NCBI GenBank assembly: GCA_015680905.1
Contig: CM027385.1
Location: 84,155,501-84,219,500 of the forward strand
Length of the DNA: 64,000 bases
Reading direction: 5' to 3'
From: Coptis chinensis
Lineage: Eukaryota > Streptophyta > Magnoliopsida > Ranunculales > Ranunculaceae
Below are positions 12,402-23,172 of the stretch, piece by piece (position 1 is the first letter of the stretch; each line of letters starts with the position of its first letter). The notes under the pieces are model-generated. The model saw nothing but the letters and a program-made list of their open reading frames with translations, ran no database searches and was not told the DNA's origin. A program made the position numbers and the translations under genes.

Positions 12402-12987
12402 ATGCCAGCTCATTTCCAGGACAACTAGAGCTCAACATACATGGGATGGATAATGCAAATTATCGAGAGTGCCTTGGTTATGGGTAATGCAAATTACTGA
12501 ATGATTATCCGAAAAAAAAAAAGAGTTTTGACTGAACGAGTCCTACAGAGAGTGCCTTGGTTATGGGTTTTCCCTATGCATATGATAGATTGGTGCAAGT
12601 GTTATTTAATTCTTCAGTTGTTCTGGATGTACCTTAAATTCATCAGATGAACTCACTTTTTTATCTCGACGCCCAAGAATGATCTCTTTTTCATCCAGAC
12701 ACAATTTTCTACAAGCACCTAAAGTTACAGAAGCATCATAGGACTGAATTTCACAACAACCTTAAGATTGAGCAGAAAGTTTCGTATGGGTAAAAAGATG
12801 TGAACAACAACTTTACATTACTCGAGAACACACTTCTAAGAGTCACATAGAAGCACTTTCTTTGAGTAGAAAGCAAGTAAACACAAAGATCCCTTTTTCT
12901 TGTTCATAATCCCAAGCAAGCATATATACCAAATACCAAACAAACACAAGTGAAAAATAAAATGCAATACACAAAAAAGCTCCCCCG
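12402..12987. repeat. Duplicated 3' flank, copy A' (partner 1-551)
   Basis: Near-identical to 1-551. It contains one extra local duplication of the phrase gagagtgccttggttatggg, and homology ends at the run ctccccc. In the first copy this point is joined within a dozen bases to the terminal exon of the duplicated gene. Here the matching terminal exon lies at 23173, about 10.1 kb away. Confidence 0.85.
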
Positions 12988-13208
12988 TTGCACACTTTTA
13001 ACACACTAACAGTGTTACAGAATCTTCTTTAGTGCCAAATATGAGTTTAATGGAACTACTTTATGGCCGTCTTCTTTATCCTCATTTTCTTCTTTTTGAG
13101 CTTCTGCCACTATATATCCAAGCTTGCTTCTGATATAACAAGAGGACTCTTGTTCAAACTGTTGCTTAAGTGGGGGGCAGAGGTAGAAGAACGCTTTATT
13201 TGGTCATT

Positions 13209-15138
13209 ATGACTTCTGCTAAAGCTGGTGTTCGCTTGGAGCTTAGGAAAAACTGCATGAAGTCTTTATTTGTTTTTTTCTGTCTTTCTGTTACAGTGAC
13301 ACCCTTCACTCAATGTGGTAAGCTTCTGTAACCATCCAACAAGTTCTAAATTTACTTTAAGATGACTGCACTACATGCTCCTACTTTTCTGAGTTTAGAG
13401 CATATTTATTCTGTAGACGTATCTAACCAATGAGCTCTACATCCCATCACCATCCTTTCTTCTTGTCAAGATCTAATGTCTTTTTTTTTATAAGTCCTTT
13501 CTTCTTGTCAGGATCTAATGTCAAAACTCAATATTCCAAGATCATTAATCAGCATCTAGATACTTACTACACTGCTTCCCTCACATACGAGCAAACCACA
13601 TCACTCTACATGGCACCTATTTATATCAGTTGATATGATTACACTCTCAACGGTAGAGGCATTCGCCATCAGAGAGTAGTTGGTAAAGTTGAAGCACCTG
13701 AAAAAACATTCGGATACAATGACATATATTCTCCAGAGAAGAAGAGAAAAACTTCAAGTTCTCTTGACACACTAAAATTAAAGCATGAAATTATTTAGAG
13801 ATTAGTACTGTGTTCAGATGTCAGGAAGCGTTATTGAGAACTTCGCCTAATTCCATATCTAAATTTTAGAAAAATCAGTGAATTTAAACTTTTCCTTGCT
13901 AACACTTTTAAATATGCTAAATATTATTCTGTGCAGAGGCAAGAGTCTCAACGCCACTTAAGTCCTCTGCCCATCCCAAACATATACCTAGCTCAAGAAG
14001 CTCAATCACTAAAACCACACATTACTTTAAAATGTCGAGGCACTTGGAAATGGATCCAGCCACAGATCTTACCAACACACAACCATATGTAAGTTCACCT
14101 TTCACTCTACCTCCTTTTGACTCACTAGCTCCACTTCCTTTACCCCAAAATACTCCTCCATATTGTGAATACCCACCCTCTATTCCACAGCCACCTTCTA
14201 CACAGATACCAACTCCAATTATCTACACATCCCCACCACCCCCACCACCAACTTCTTATTCCGCACCGATCGTCCCAGCCCAAAACCCACCCCCAAGCCC
14301 AACTTTTGATGTACCCAGCCCACCGGAGAGCTCACCAATACCAAATCCACCAGAGTACGGACCTAGCCCACCAACAACCTCCTATTCTGCACCCATTGTC
14401 CCAGCCCAAAACCCACCCCCAAGCCCAACTTTTGATGTACCCAGCCCACCGGAGAGTTCACCAACACCGAATCCACCAGAATACGGACCTACCCCACCTT
14501 CCTTTCCAGGGACTCCAGGTACTCCTGAGTATGTCCCCACTCCTCCGGATTACTATGTTCCAGGTCCACCAGAGGCTGTACCAGGCACACCTGGATATGA
14601 GTCCAGCCCACCAATTTATATCCCAAGCCCACCACAAACTGGCACCCCAGTATATGAACCCAGCCCACCAATATACATTCCAAGTCCATCTGGTTACACA
14701 CCAAGTCCAGTGTTTCAACCACCAGTCATATATCCTCCTCCTTCTGTGCCACCTCCTCCACACAAGGCACCTCATTACGCCCTTTGGTGTGTTGTTAAGC
14801 CTTCTGTGCCGGATCCAATCATTCAAGAAGCTATGAATTATGCTTGTGGGTCTGGAGCAGATTGTAACTCAATTCAGCCAAGTGGGTCATGCTACCAACC
14901 TGATACATTGTATGCACACGCTTCCTATGCTTTCAATAGCTATTGGCAGAGGACAAAGGTGGCAGGAGGGACGTGTGATTTTGGAGGTACAGGCATGCTG
15001 GTTACAGTGGACCCAAGTAAGTTACTCACAAGTCATAACTAATCACAAAGTGTGATTTAAACAAATAAAATTCTCGAAAACTAACAATTTGACCTCTCTG
15101 TGCTAGGTTTCGACGGATGCAATTTTATCTACTATTGA
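13209..15138 (+). CDS. Proline-rich cell-wall protein with C-terminal X8 domain
   Basis: Three exons join in phase: 13209-13317, 13937-15016 and 15107-15138, giving 406 aa. Residues 17-36 (MKSLFVFFCLSVTVTPFTQC) form a signal peptide if translation starts at the second Met (13257); the first ATG at 13209 would add 16 residues in front. The middle is extensin-like, rich in SPPP, PSPP and PEYGP, and includes an exact-length 42-residue tandem repeat. The C-terminal 85 residues are an X8 (CBM43) domain, with LWCVVKPSVPD, the AMNYACG..ADC motif, SCY, HASYAFNSYWQ, GTCDFGGTG and a final FDGCNF. X8 domains bind beta-1,3-glucan (callose). No GPI-anchor tail follows, so a secreted wall protein is more likely than a membrane-anchored plasmodesmal one. 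It lies inside the 10-kb block separating the duplicated flank and gene. Confidence 0.9.
14247..14498 (+). repeat. 126-bp tandem repeat coding for 42 residues
   Basis: Two adjacent units begin TSYSAPIVPAQNPPPSPTFD and end PNPPEYGP. They differ at only a few codons, so the duplication is recent and keeps frame inside the proline-rich region. Confidence 0.9.
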
Positions 15139-18100
15139 GAGAAATACAATCAAGTCATTTCAACAATTAAGTTCCAGAGGAGAAAACTCTCTAATTCTTT
15201 CATTTTTACTTTATATTCATATTTTTTAGGCATAAACACAAGTTTTGCAAGCAAAGGTACAGATTTCTTTCATTTAGTGGGGCCACTTGAATATAGAACT
15301 TATTGACTTGTCTTGTGGATGCATTATTGTTCATCTAATATAGAATATAGAGAAGTTGGCAATGTTGTGCTTCAAGAATTTATTACCAAATGCAAGTTCT
15401 CTCCCGTTATAGAAACTAATATGCTTGAAAAATATGGGCTGTGAACATCTCTTCATTCTAACTGTTGTCATGGGAACACGTAAAACATCTGATAGCAGAG
15501 TCCTACACAAGATCCCCTTGGAATAAATTACTTCATTTCAGGACAAAAAAAAAACTACTAGGATACGTAATAATCCATTACGATGAAATACTTACTATCT
15601 GTGGGTTACACCATCATCTTGCCATTCACTTGTATACATAAAACCTTATTCTGGAATGAAGTCAGTGATATGGTGATGCCCCAAGCAGGGGATCCATGCT
15701 GGCCAACTGAAGGTGCAGAATCCTATAAACCGACTCAGTTGTAATTGTTGATATTCGAGCAACACCACCTGTTCCCTGAGAACCATAACAGCGTACGAAC
15801 TGAACTTAGAATACCACATAAAAGAAATTACAAATGTTTCAGTTTCAAATGCAAAAGCTCTTACTCACTTTTTTCTTACTTTCTTCTCATATGAATAAGA
15901 TGCCAATTTATCAAAAAAAAAAAATGCAAAAGCTATACTTGGAGCCTCATATTGATAATCAAAGGAAGTAATAGGTACACAGGAACCCCTACAGGCAGGC
16001 TACAGCCACACATTCTGATGAGATCTGAATTGATCAAAACAATAACGAAAAATAGGCACCCCTTATGACCTACATTAAGCAGCTACTTCATGTTATCAGT
16101 TTGCTGGTCGTACATGAGGAGCTAAAGATACTTAATTAATGACAATTTTGCAAGTAACTACGACTGTACATGTTTATCGAATCCAAAAAAGAAGAGAGAT
16201 ACAGTGGAAAGTACCTTAGGACCGAATGCACTACAAGATACAATCATGTCGGGTTTGGTCTGTCCAAAACTCTTTCTTTTTTTGCATCCCAATGTAGGAG
16301 TGTACAACTTCTCATACATCATTCTCTTCACATTTTCTTGAACTTGGCTTTGAACTTCCTTCAACTTTGTCCTAAATAGAAAGAAACATGAGAGGTTGAT
16401 GCTTCATCTTAAACTTAGTAAAAGACGTGAGCATTTTCACTTGCATATATATATATATATAATGAAATTGGACTAGAAAAGCTATTCCCTATGATAGATA
16501 TATAAAACAGTTAGATATGATTGTTATACTTTGTATAGAAGAAGTAATGAGGAAGGCTTGCCCCATTAGTATGACCATTAGTATAACCCTGCATACGCTT
16601 GGCTATACTAGCGATGCTCCCATCCTCAAGTAGCACCTCCTTACCCCAAGTAATGCAGTTTCTCTGTTAACTCCATTAGTTCCGTTGTGCCTCAAGCCGC
16701 AACCTTTTAGAAGGTGGCAGAGGTTTGCACCTTGTATTATTATTCTTCTTCCTCTTCAATAAGGGCTTCAAAGATACTGTACCAGCATTTCATCGATCCA
16801 AGGACCTGTTAATAAAGACTCCTCACTAAGAAGTACAAATGAAAAAAACTTATCCAACTTCAAGAATATTCAGCTACGGAAGTAATTATGAAAATTTTGT
16901 TTTGCTCAGATTATAGTCATCCTAGTACAGCTTTCGAACAACACCTACCTTCTCTTTTTCTTTCATTTTACAAACGAGAGAAAAGGAGTGAGGGATATCT
17001 AACACTTTCACCGGCGCCAAGAAGAAGAAGATATGAAAGAATAAGTTGCACCATCTGTTATAAACCTTGATTTCATAAACTACCCAACCAGTCCTTACCA
17101 ATACTAATAGTTCTTCTAAGGCACTGCACTTTTCAAGATCAAAGCTACTAAGACATTGCAAGAATTGAAGTTCACCCTTATTCATCAGTTATGTGGAAAA
17201 GGACTATTCAGAACACCAACAATTCATATTGATTAAAAAAAAAGGTGGCTAATGTGAAGAAAAAAAAATCAAGCCCACTGCATAATTTAGAATTTAACAA
17301 TTCATCAATCAGCACACTTTGGAAGCAGAAATTCTGTGCAAATAGGATAAAATACCTTCTTGCGCTGGTGGGAAGTTATAATTTGGAAAACCGTCTAGTA
17401 AAGATCAGATCATTGGAGTGTGATCTCTGCATGAAATCATCCACGGGTATGGGAAGCTGGAACTGAGCGTCCACTCCACGGCCAGCTGCACTCATCTCTG
17501 AACAACTGAAACTGGCCATTGATTTCGGCATAAGCTTAAAAGCGAGAGAACATCGTCCATACATGTGACCCTGAAGGTTAGCCACATCTGCTCGTTGACA
17601 TGCAGGGCTTATATAACCTGCAGTTGCCTGGCACAGTGCAAGTCCAGGGTAGACAACTGCTTCCTGTGGACCAAGATTCCCATCCATGAGAATCCAACGC
17701 CATGTAAATCCCTTATGTGTAGACCTGGCCTATATGACTTGACAATAGTTATCAAGCCTTTACCAGCTTGATGTTCATGGTCAGAAAACATAGCCAAATG
17801 TTCATCTTCTTGTGCTGCTAGACTATGGTGCTGTGCTCCCTGATATAGTGATGGTCTCAAATGACAGCAAACTGACAGGACTGAAGAAGAAATTTCCCGA
17901 ACTTTAAGGGGCACATTATCAAGTATTCCTGTGAATGCTGAACTTCTCATGTTTAAAGAGAAGCATATGGCATCCAATATGTCTCTATCTGCCTTCCCAA
18001 GTAGTGAAAACATGTCAGGTATACCAGCTGGAGGAAATTCAATCGTGTTATTGGGCTCTGTTGAAGTAAGACCTGGTCTGTAATCATAAGTTTCTTGCCA

Positions 18101-18889
18101 TAACTGAGGATCCACATAATAACTAGTTTTTTTAAGCAGTTAGAACTCTACCAAGGGGATAGAAAGAAGGTACTATCGGTATATTTAAGTAGAGTTTCTG
18201 AACTGAATCAACTGATACAACTGCTTCAATATTGGTGTAAATGTAGAGTTAATCTCGACAACTGCAGCAATGTGCATGACCTGAACAGAAAAACTCATTG
18301 GCAGCAAACAGAAAACCAGACATACCACTCTATGGAATCTTACATATGACTTTGACCATTCTACATGAGTTATCAAAGAAAAACCAAACATTCAAAAACA
18401 GAAAAATGTGTTATAAGAAAAAAAAACAGAAACCAAACATTCAAATAAAATGTATAAGAAAATAAAACAGACAACTTCATGAAATGAAACCATTCTTCCA
18501 AAGAACATATCTTGATAACCAATCTCAAAAAATAACCTTCACAAAATGACCATTACCTTTTTCTAAATTGTTTATGGGCAGTTAATTAAGTTTCTAAAAA
18601 CGAAAAATTGTTTCTTTTTTCTAAATTGTTTCTTTCAATATTGTTTATGGCTGTTAATTAAGTTTTAAAAAACAAAAATTGTTTCTTCTTAATCGTGGTT
18701 AGTTACCAAAACAAAAAATATCTAAATTGGTAGTTAGTTTGAATTTCTGCCCTTTAAAAAAAAAAGCTTATATAAAGACTAACTAGAATCTTACATATGA
18801 CTTTGACCATTGTACAGAAGTTATCTCAAGCGCAGGATTCCAAGCCAAGGGTGCGAGATTATACACCCGATCCTAAAAAAAAAAATAAT

Positions 18890-19400
18890 AATAATAAATA
18901 AATAAATAAATAAAAAAATAAAAATATATATATATATGCAAATATTTTTATTTTTTTTTGCCAAAAAATATTAAAATCAACAAAATTATATATTTCTTTC
19001 AATTCACAAAACTAGAGTGCGTTGACTACTAAGAATTGAATATTGACTGATGAAGTTAACTACTTAAACACTTAAACCATTAATTGATACTACTATGTTT
19101 ATATATATCTACATAATCTAGTCTACAACAATTCAACAAATTGTTAACTTCCTATAATGTTATAAGTCTATATAATCATACTATCATGTGGAGTTAACAT
19201 TGAAAGTAACAAATTATCTTGTTTTGTTTTTTGTTTTTTATTTTTTGTTTTTGTTTTTTTTTAACGTGTGAAAATTTTATTGATAATGATAACGAGTTTT
19301 ACAAATAATTATGACAAACATCCACCAAACTGCGTCACAAGTCCTTTATGAATTTGTTTTTTGTTTTTTGTTTTTTATTTGGGTTGAGGTATGACTAAGA
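18890..19400 (+). repeat. Repeat R, copy 1
   Basis: AT-rich repeat shared with 44270-44810 and 45560-46080. Landmarks in order are caattcacaaaactagagtg, gactactaagaattgaat, ataatctagtctacaa, attttattgataatgataac and tgaatttgttttttgttttt. It directly precedes a SPO11-like fragment. Confidence 0.8.
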
Positions 19401-20223
19401 ATTGAACAAAAAAATGTCTCAAAGTACTTTTTACTACAAACAATCTCATTACTTCACACGACGCCAAGTCAATCCAACTTGGAACGATGTATGTCTCTTT
19501 CTAAATTGTTCAAGACTAAACACTCCACTTTTTTCTAAATCGAAATTTATGGTTTCGAGTTGCATTACGGGAGAGGTTGATGAGAACATTTTTAACAGTC
19601 TTGGTACTCGACTTGGATGTGCAATCTCGACAAATCCTATTATGATTCAAAACGCAAATGCTTTGTTCGTATTAGTTGTTAAGACGTACGCCATGTTCTC
19701 ACACTTGGCCGACATGGGATTTTCTCGTATGCATCATTGCATTCTAGTAACGGGATCTGGCTTTTCCGATGTTGTAACCCATAAATTTGTTCGAAATCTA
19801 AAATTGGACTTTCACATCCCTGTTTTTGGATTATTTGAACCCAACCCATATGAGTTTTCAATATTTATGTGATACCGCTTTGGGTCTAGAAAATTGTCTT
19901 TCGATAGTTTTAATCTAGTGACACCTGGCATGCGATGGTTAGGAATGGATTATCGAGATGTTTTACATTTACAGTGCCGCGCTTTGGAAAATTCCATCGA
20001 GATTCCTCCACCAATCCAGTTTACTGTCAAAGACAGAAACCTTATGCAAGGGATTCTCGCGGAAAACTTTCTACCTTGGCGTACTCAACTAATGACAATG
20101 ATGAACCATCAATGTAAAGCTCAATTGGAGTTGCTTCATTATTTTGAGCCTAATTCTGCACAAAATTACATATTGGCAAAGCTTCTCTCTTTGCCCGACC
20201 AAGAAACTAATGAAGTCGTATAA
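19390..20223 (+). pseudogene. SPO11 / topoisomerase VI A-like fragment, copy 1
   Basis: An intronless, nearly open frame resembles the catalytic and Toprim parts of SPO11, the enzyme that makes meiotic double-strand breaks. It starts at FYYKQSHYF, which fits the segment with the catalytic tyrosine pair, followed by NDVCLFLNCSRLN. The central part has ALFVLVVKTYAMFSHLAD and CILVTGSGFSDVVTHKFVR. The Toprim acidic motif (family DxDPYG) reads FEPNPYEF, so its first Asp is Glu and the second Asn. A stop at 19870-19872 interrupts the frame just before YRFGSRKLSFDSFNLVTPG, after which RWLGMDYRDV continues in the same frame. The N-terminal part is missing. Altered metal-binding residues and the stop make it non-functional. 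It lies inside the large intron of the oxygenase-like gene, on the opposite strand. Confidence 0.75.
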
Positions 20224-22737
20224 GCAGAAAATAAAGATTTAGTTTTCTAGATTTATTTTTATTAACTGCATAAAATGAATATTTTAAGACAAGATATGTT
20301 GTCCATCTTAAAATGTTTTTGGTGCCTCTATATTCTAAATGAGGTTGGGAACTTGGGACTATAAAAGACATGCTATTTTGTTCCTCCATAAAAGAAGTTC
20401 TTAGTTTTTCTATCCCATTGTAAACCCATCTTTTGGTTTAAGTGTTGTATATCATATCATCTGAATTACATATTACTATTTTTTTTGTTTGTCAAATGTA
20501 GTACGAGTGATTATGAAAAATTCTAATTGCTTTGTCATTTTCCATTGATAGTGTTGCAGTTCGAATCCGATAATTTGTGGCTGATGAAAGAGAACAGTTG
20601 GTATAGTTTGTAATCCTCAAACTCATCCCTATTTATGCTATTATGCCCACTGGAATCCAAAGTAAATTAATTCCACAGGTTTTTGGATGTTGCATAGTTT
20701 CACTGGGAGGATATCATTATCAATCAAGGTACATGGATTATTTATTTTATTTTATTTTTGCTGATCTGATACTTTAGACAATGTAGAGTTAAACTCAAAT
20801 TCTTTACACTTTTGCCCGATATATTGTTTTTCAAAATATGAATGGCATGAACTTAATTAATGTTGTTAGTTTGTGTTGTTTATCACATTTTTGGTGTGTA
20901 AACTTAAACAATATCTGAATTTGTTGTTTACTAGGTATTGCTCGTGCCTACAACATAGAATAATTTAGGCATTCTCTAGTATATCAATTGAATTGAAGAA
21001 TTTATACTAAATAAGTTAGTGGAAATGGTTAATTGACTATAAAATGGTTAATTAAGTTAGTACACATTATTTTGTTGTAACTTAATAGTACATAAAAATT
21101 TCGAGATATAATAGTACATATATACTATTTTGTTGTAACTAACGCAAACTCTCGAGATTAAGTTAGTACCCACTCGAGATATAAGAAATAAAATTCTCAA
21201 TTAAAAAAGATGCTATAAAATATAATAACACTATAGTATTTATTTATTTAAACAAAAAAAAAACACGTACATTTAACAATTCACATAAATTTAGACACCT
21301 AATGCTAGCTTCCATAGTAACAATTAATAGGGCACAAATACACAACGTTAATATTAAGACTCTTATAGCGTCTTTAATTTCCTTTTCATAAAGAACATCT
21401 CTGTATCACATGTTTCATTGCTATTATATGGAAACTTGGTAGAAGGGAATAGAGATAGGGCAATATTTATAGTTAGCAAAAACTGCAGCGAGAAATCGAG
21501 TTAAAAAGGGTGGGGTCTAATATGAAAGATGTTCCAAATGGCGTAGGGCGACCCCTTTCTTAATTATTTATTGTCAACCACTCTCCAAGCGGGAACAAAG
21601 TAATTAAAAATACTATTTTCTCCCTATACAATGCATTATCAGGAAGCCTATACACGTTTCTTTGCACAACCTATTGTTCTCCCCTACAGTCTAATATGGA
21701 CGATGTTCTAAATACCTCACACCAAAAAATAGGATATATATCGCTTGGTTCAATATTTGGCATTGGTATGTCGCATATATCCATATCGTGTACCTCATTT
21801 CTCAATATATATATATATCTCCGATACCGTGATATATTGAATGAAATTTTCGTTTTTGGTAACTGCAACTATAAATAATAAGGAGAAGCAAAATGAGAAT
21901 AAGCAGCATGAAAAAAAAATAGTAAGATGTATATATATATTACCTAATGGGGTTGATGGTTGGTTGGAGATCAAAGTCTGAAAAAACAAACTTTTCAGTA
22001 GTTGTTGAAGAGGGCGGGAGATAGGAGAAAGACTTGAAAAATACCAATGTGATCTATACTTATTTGCGCCATACTTGCCTTTTTTATGTTGTGCTTGTAA
22101 TTAATTAAGTTGACATTTATTATTATTATTATTATTATTTTTTATTATTTTATTATTTAAAAAATATATATATAAGCTCACGAAATGTGAGATATATCTC
22201 ATTGGGTGGTTTATTTTGACAATAAAGGTATAGACACCAATCATATATGCAAATGATCGATGTATCTCAGGTTGTCTATGTTGGTTTTGTGAAGTTTTGA
22301 TTCACTTGATATTTGTGTGAATTTACTCACTTTTAAAGATTGAAATGTGAAATGCACATCTATTGTCACATATACAAAAACATACACTAACACAATAGAA
22401 GAACTACAAACCTGAAATTCATCGGGTCCTCTATGAGAAACACTCTCTAAATTTAAGTAGACCTATGTGTATTGACTTGTATTCCTTTCTTTTTATATCA
22501 ATAGTGATTAGTGAACTCAATTTTTTTAAATTATTAATTTTGCTATTAATTTTAGATTTTGAATTTTTTTTATTAGAAAAAAGAGAGTGGTGGGGCAGTA
22601 AACAAAGGTATAGGATACACAGTTCTTGTGGGATTGCCCAGCTACGACAAAATTTCAAATACCTTGTAAAGAGAAAGGTTGTATCATTTTTATTTTTATT
22701 TTTTTGCATCTTCTCCTTAATTATTTGGTGAGTGTAT
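20224..22737. other. AT-rich intronic or intergenic stretch
   Basis: No convincing gene is seen. The stretch contains low-complexity AT tracts and an ATT-trinucleotide run near 22118-22155. It separates the SPO11-like fragment from exon 1 of the oxygenase-like gene. Confidence 0.5.
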
Positions 22738-23172
22738 ATTTGAGCATCCACTGCTGGTAGTTGAATGATTGCCGCAGAATATTGAGCAAGTGATTGCGAC
22801 AAAGTCGATATAGATATCTTGTAAGAATCGGATGGTAGTCCTCCAGAGGCTATTAAATCAGTGAGCTTCACACAACCCAGTGCCTGCCATTGTCAACCAT
22901 ATCTTGTAACATCTGTAGTATGGCAAGTTTCTATATGCTTATGTGTAACAAATGCAAACGAGAATGATTATGCAAGTGTGATAAATTGAACTAGACTAAT
23001 CAAACGAAATATAGACAAGCTGAAACCATACAATTTAACTTTAATCCACATGAAAAAAACATATCACATCTTAACATCCCTCTTTTGTAATCAAGTTCTA
23101 TTGAATAAGTTGAACATTCTAAAGCTAAATACATTGCTGAACCGCATGATGGTGTATGTTAGTATGTCAACA

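Larger units (their letters stand above)
15640..22893 (-). pseudogene. 2-oxoglutarate/Fe(II) oxygenase-like gene, split and frameshifted
   Basis: Exon 1 (about 22738-22893) encodes KLTDLIASGGLPSDSYKIS followed by LSQSLAQYSAAIIQLPA. The largest exon (about 17376-18122) begins YYVDPQLWQETYDYRPG and includes ICFSLNMRSSAFTGILDNVP, EISSSVLSVCCHLRPS, GLHIRDLHG and, in a shifted frame, WILMDGNLGPQEAVVYPG, then YGRCSLAFKLMPKSM and QFQLPIPVDDFMQRS. These are hallmarks of a plant protein family annotated as 2OG-Fe(II) oxygenase-like; its enzymatic role is not established as far as I know. One base is missing near 17695 in the HG(R)W motif. The exon expected between exon 1 and YYVDPQ was not found. More coding-like pieces on the same strand lie at about 16560-16665 (ITWGKEVLLEDGSIASIAKR), 16213-16373 (good splice sites; LYTPTLGCKKR) and 15640-15783; they may be its 3' exons. 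The large intron holds a SPO11-like fragment. I call it a likely pseudogene. Confidence 0.6.

Noticed and set aside
14458..14826. Open frames opposite the X8 gene and a second plus-strand frame over it
   Set aside because: They are shadows of the proline-rich codons; the X8 domain and splice phases fix the true frame.
18185..18391. Exon 2 of the oxygenase-like gene (frame with HIAAVVEINSTFTPILKQLY)
   Set aside because: It has a fair acceptor but does not resemble the expected exon sequence, and I could not place it in phase.
18890..19400. Repeat R as an LTR of a retrotransposon
   Set aside because: It lacks the TG...CA ends, primer binding site and polypurine tract, and no reverse transcriptase is nearby.
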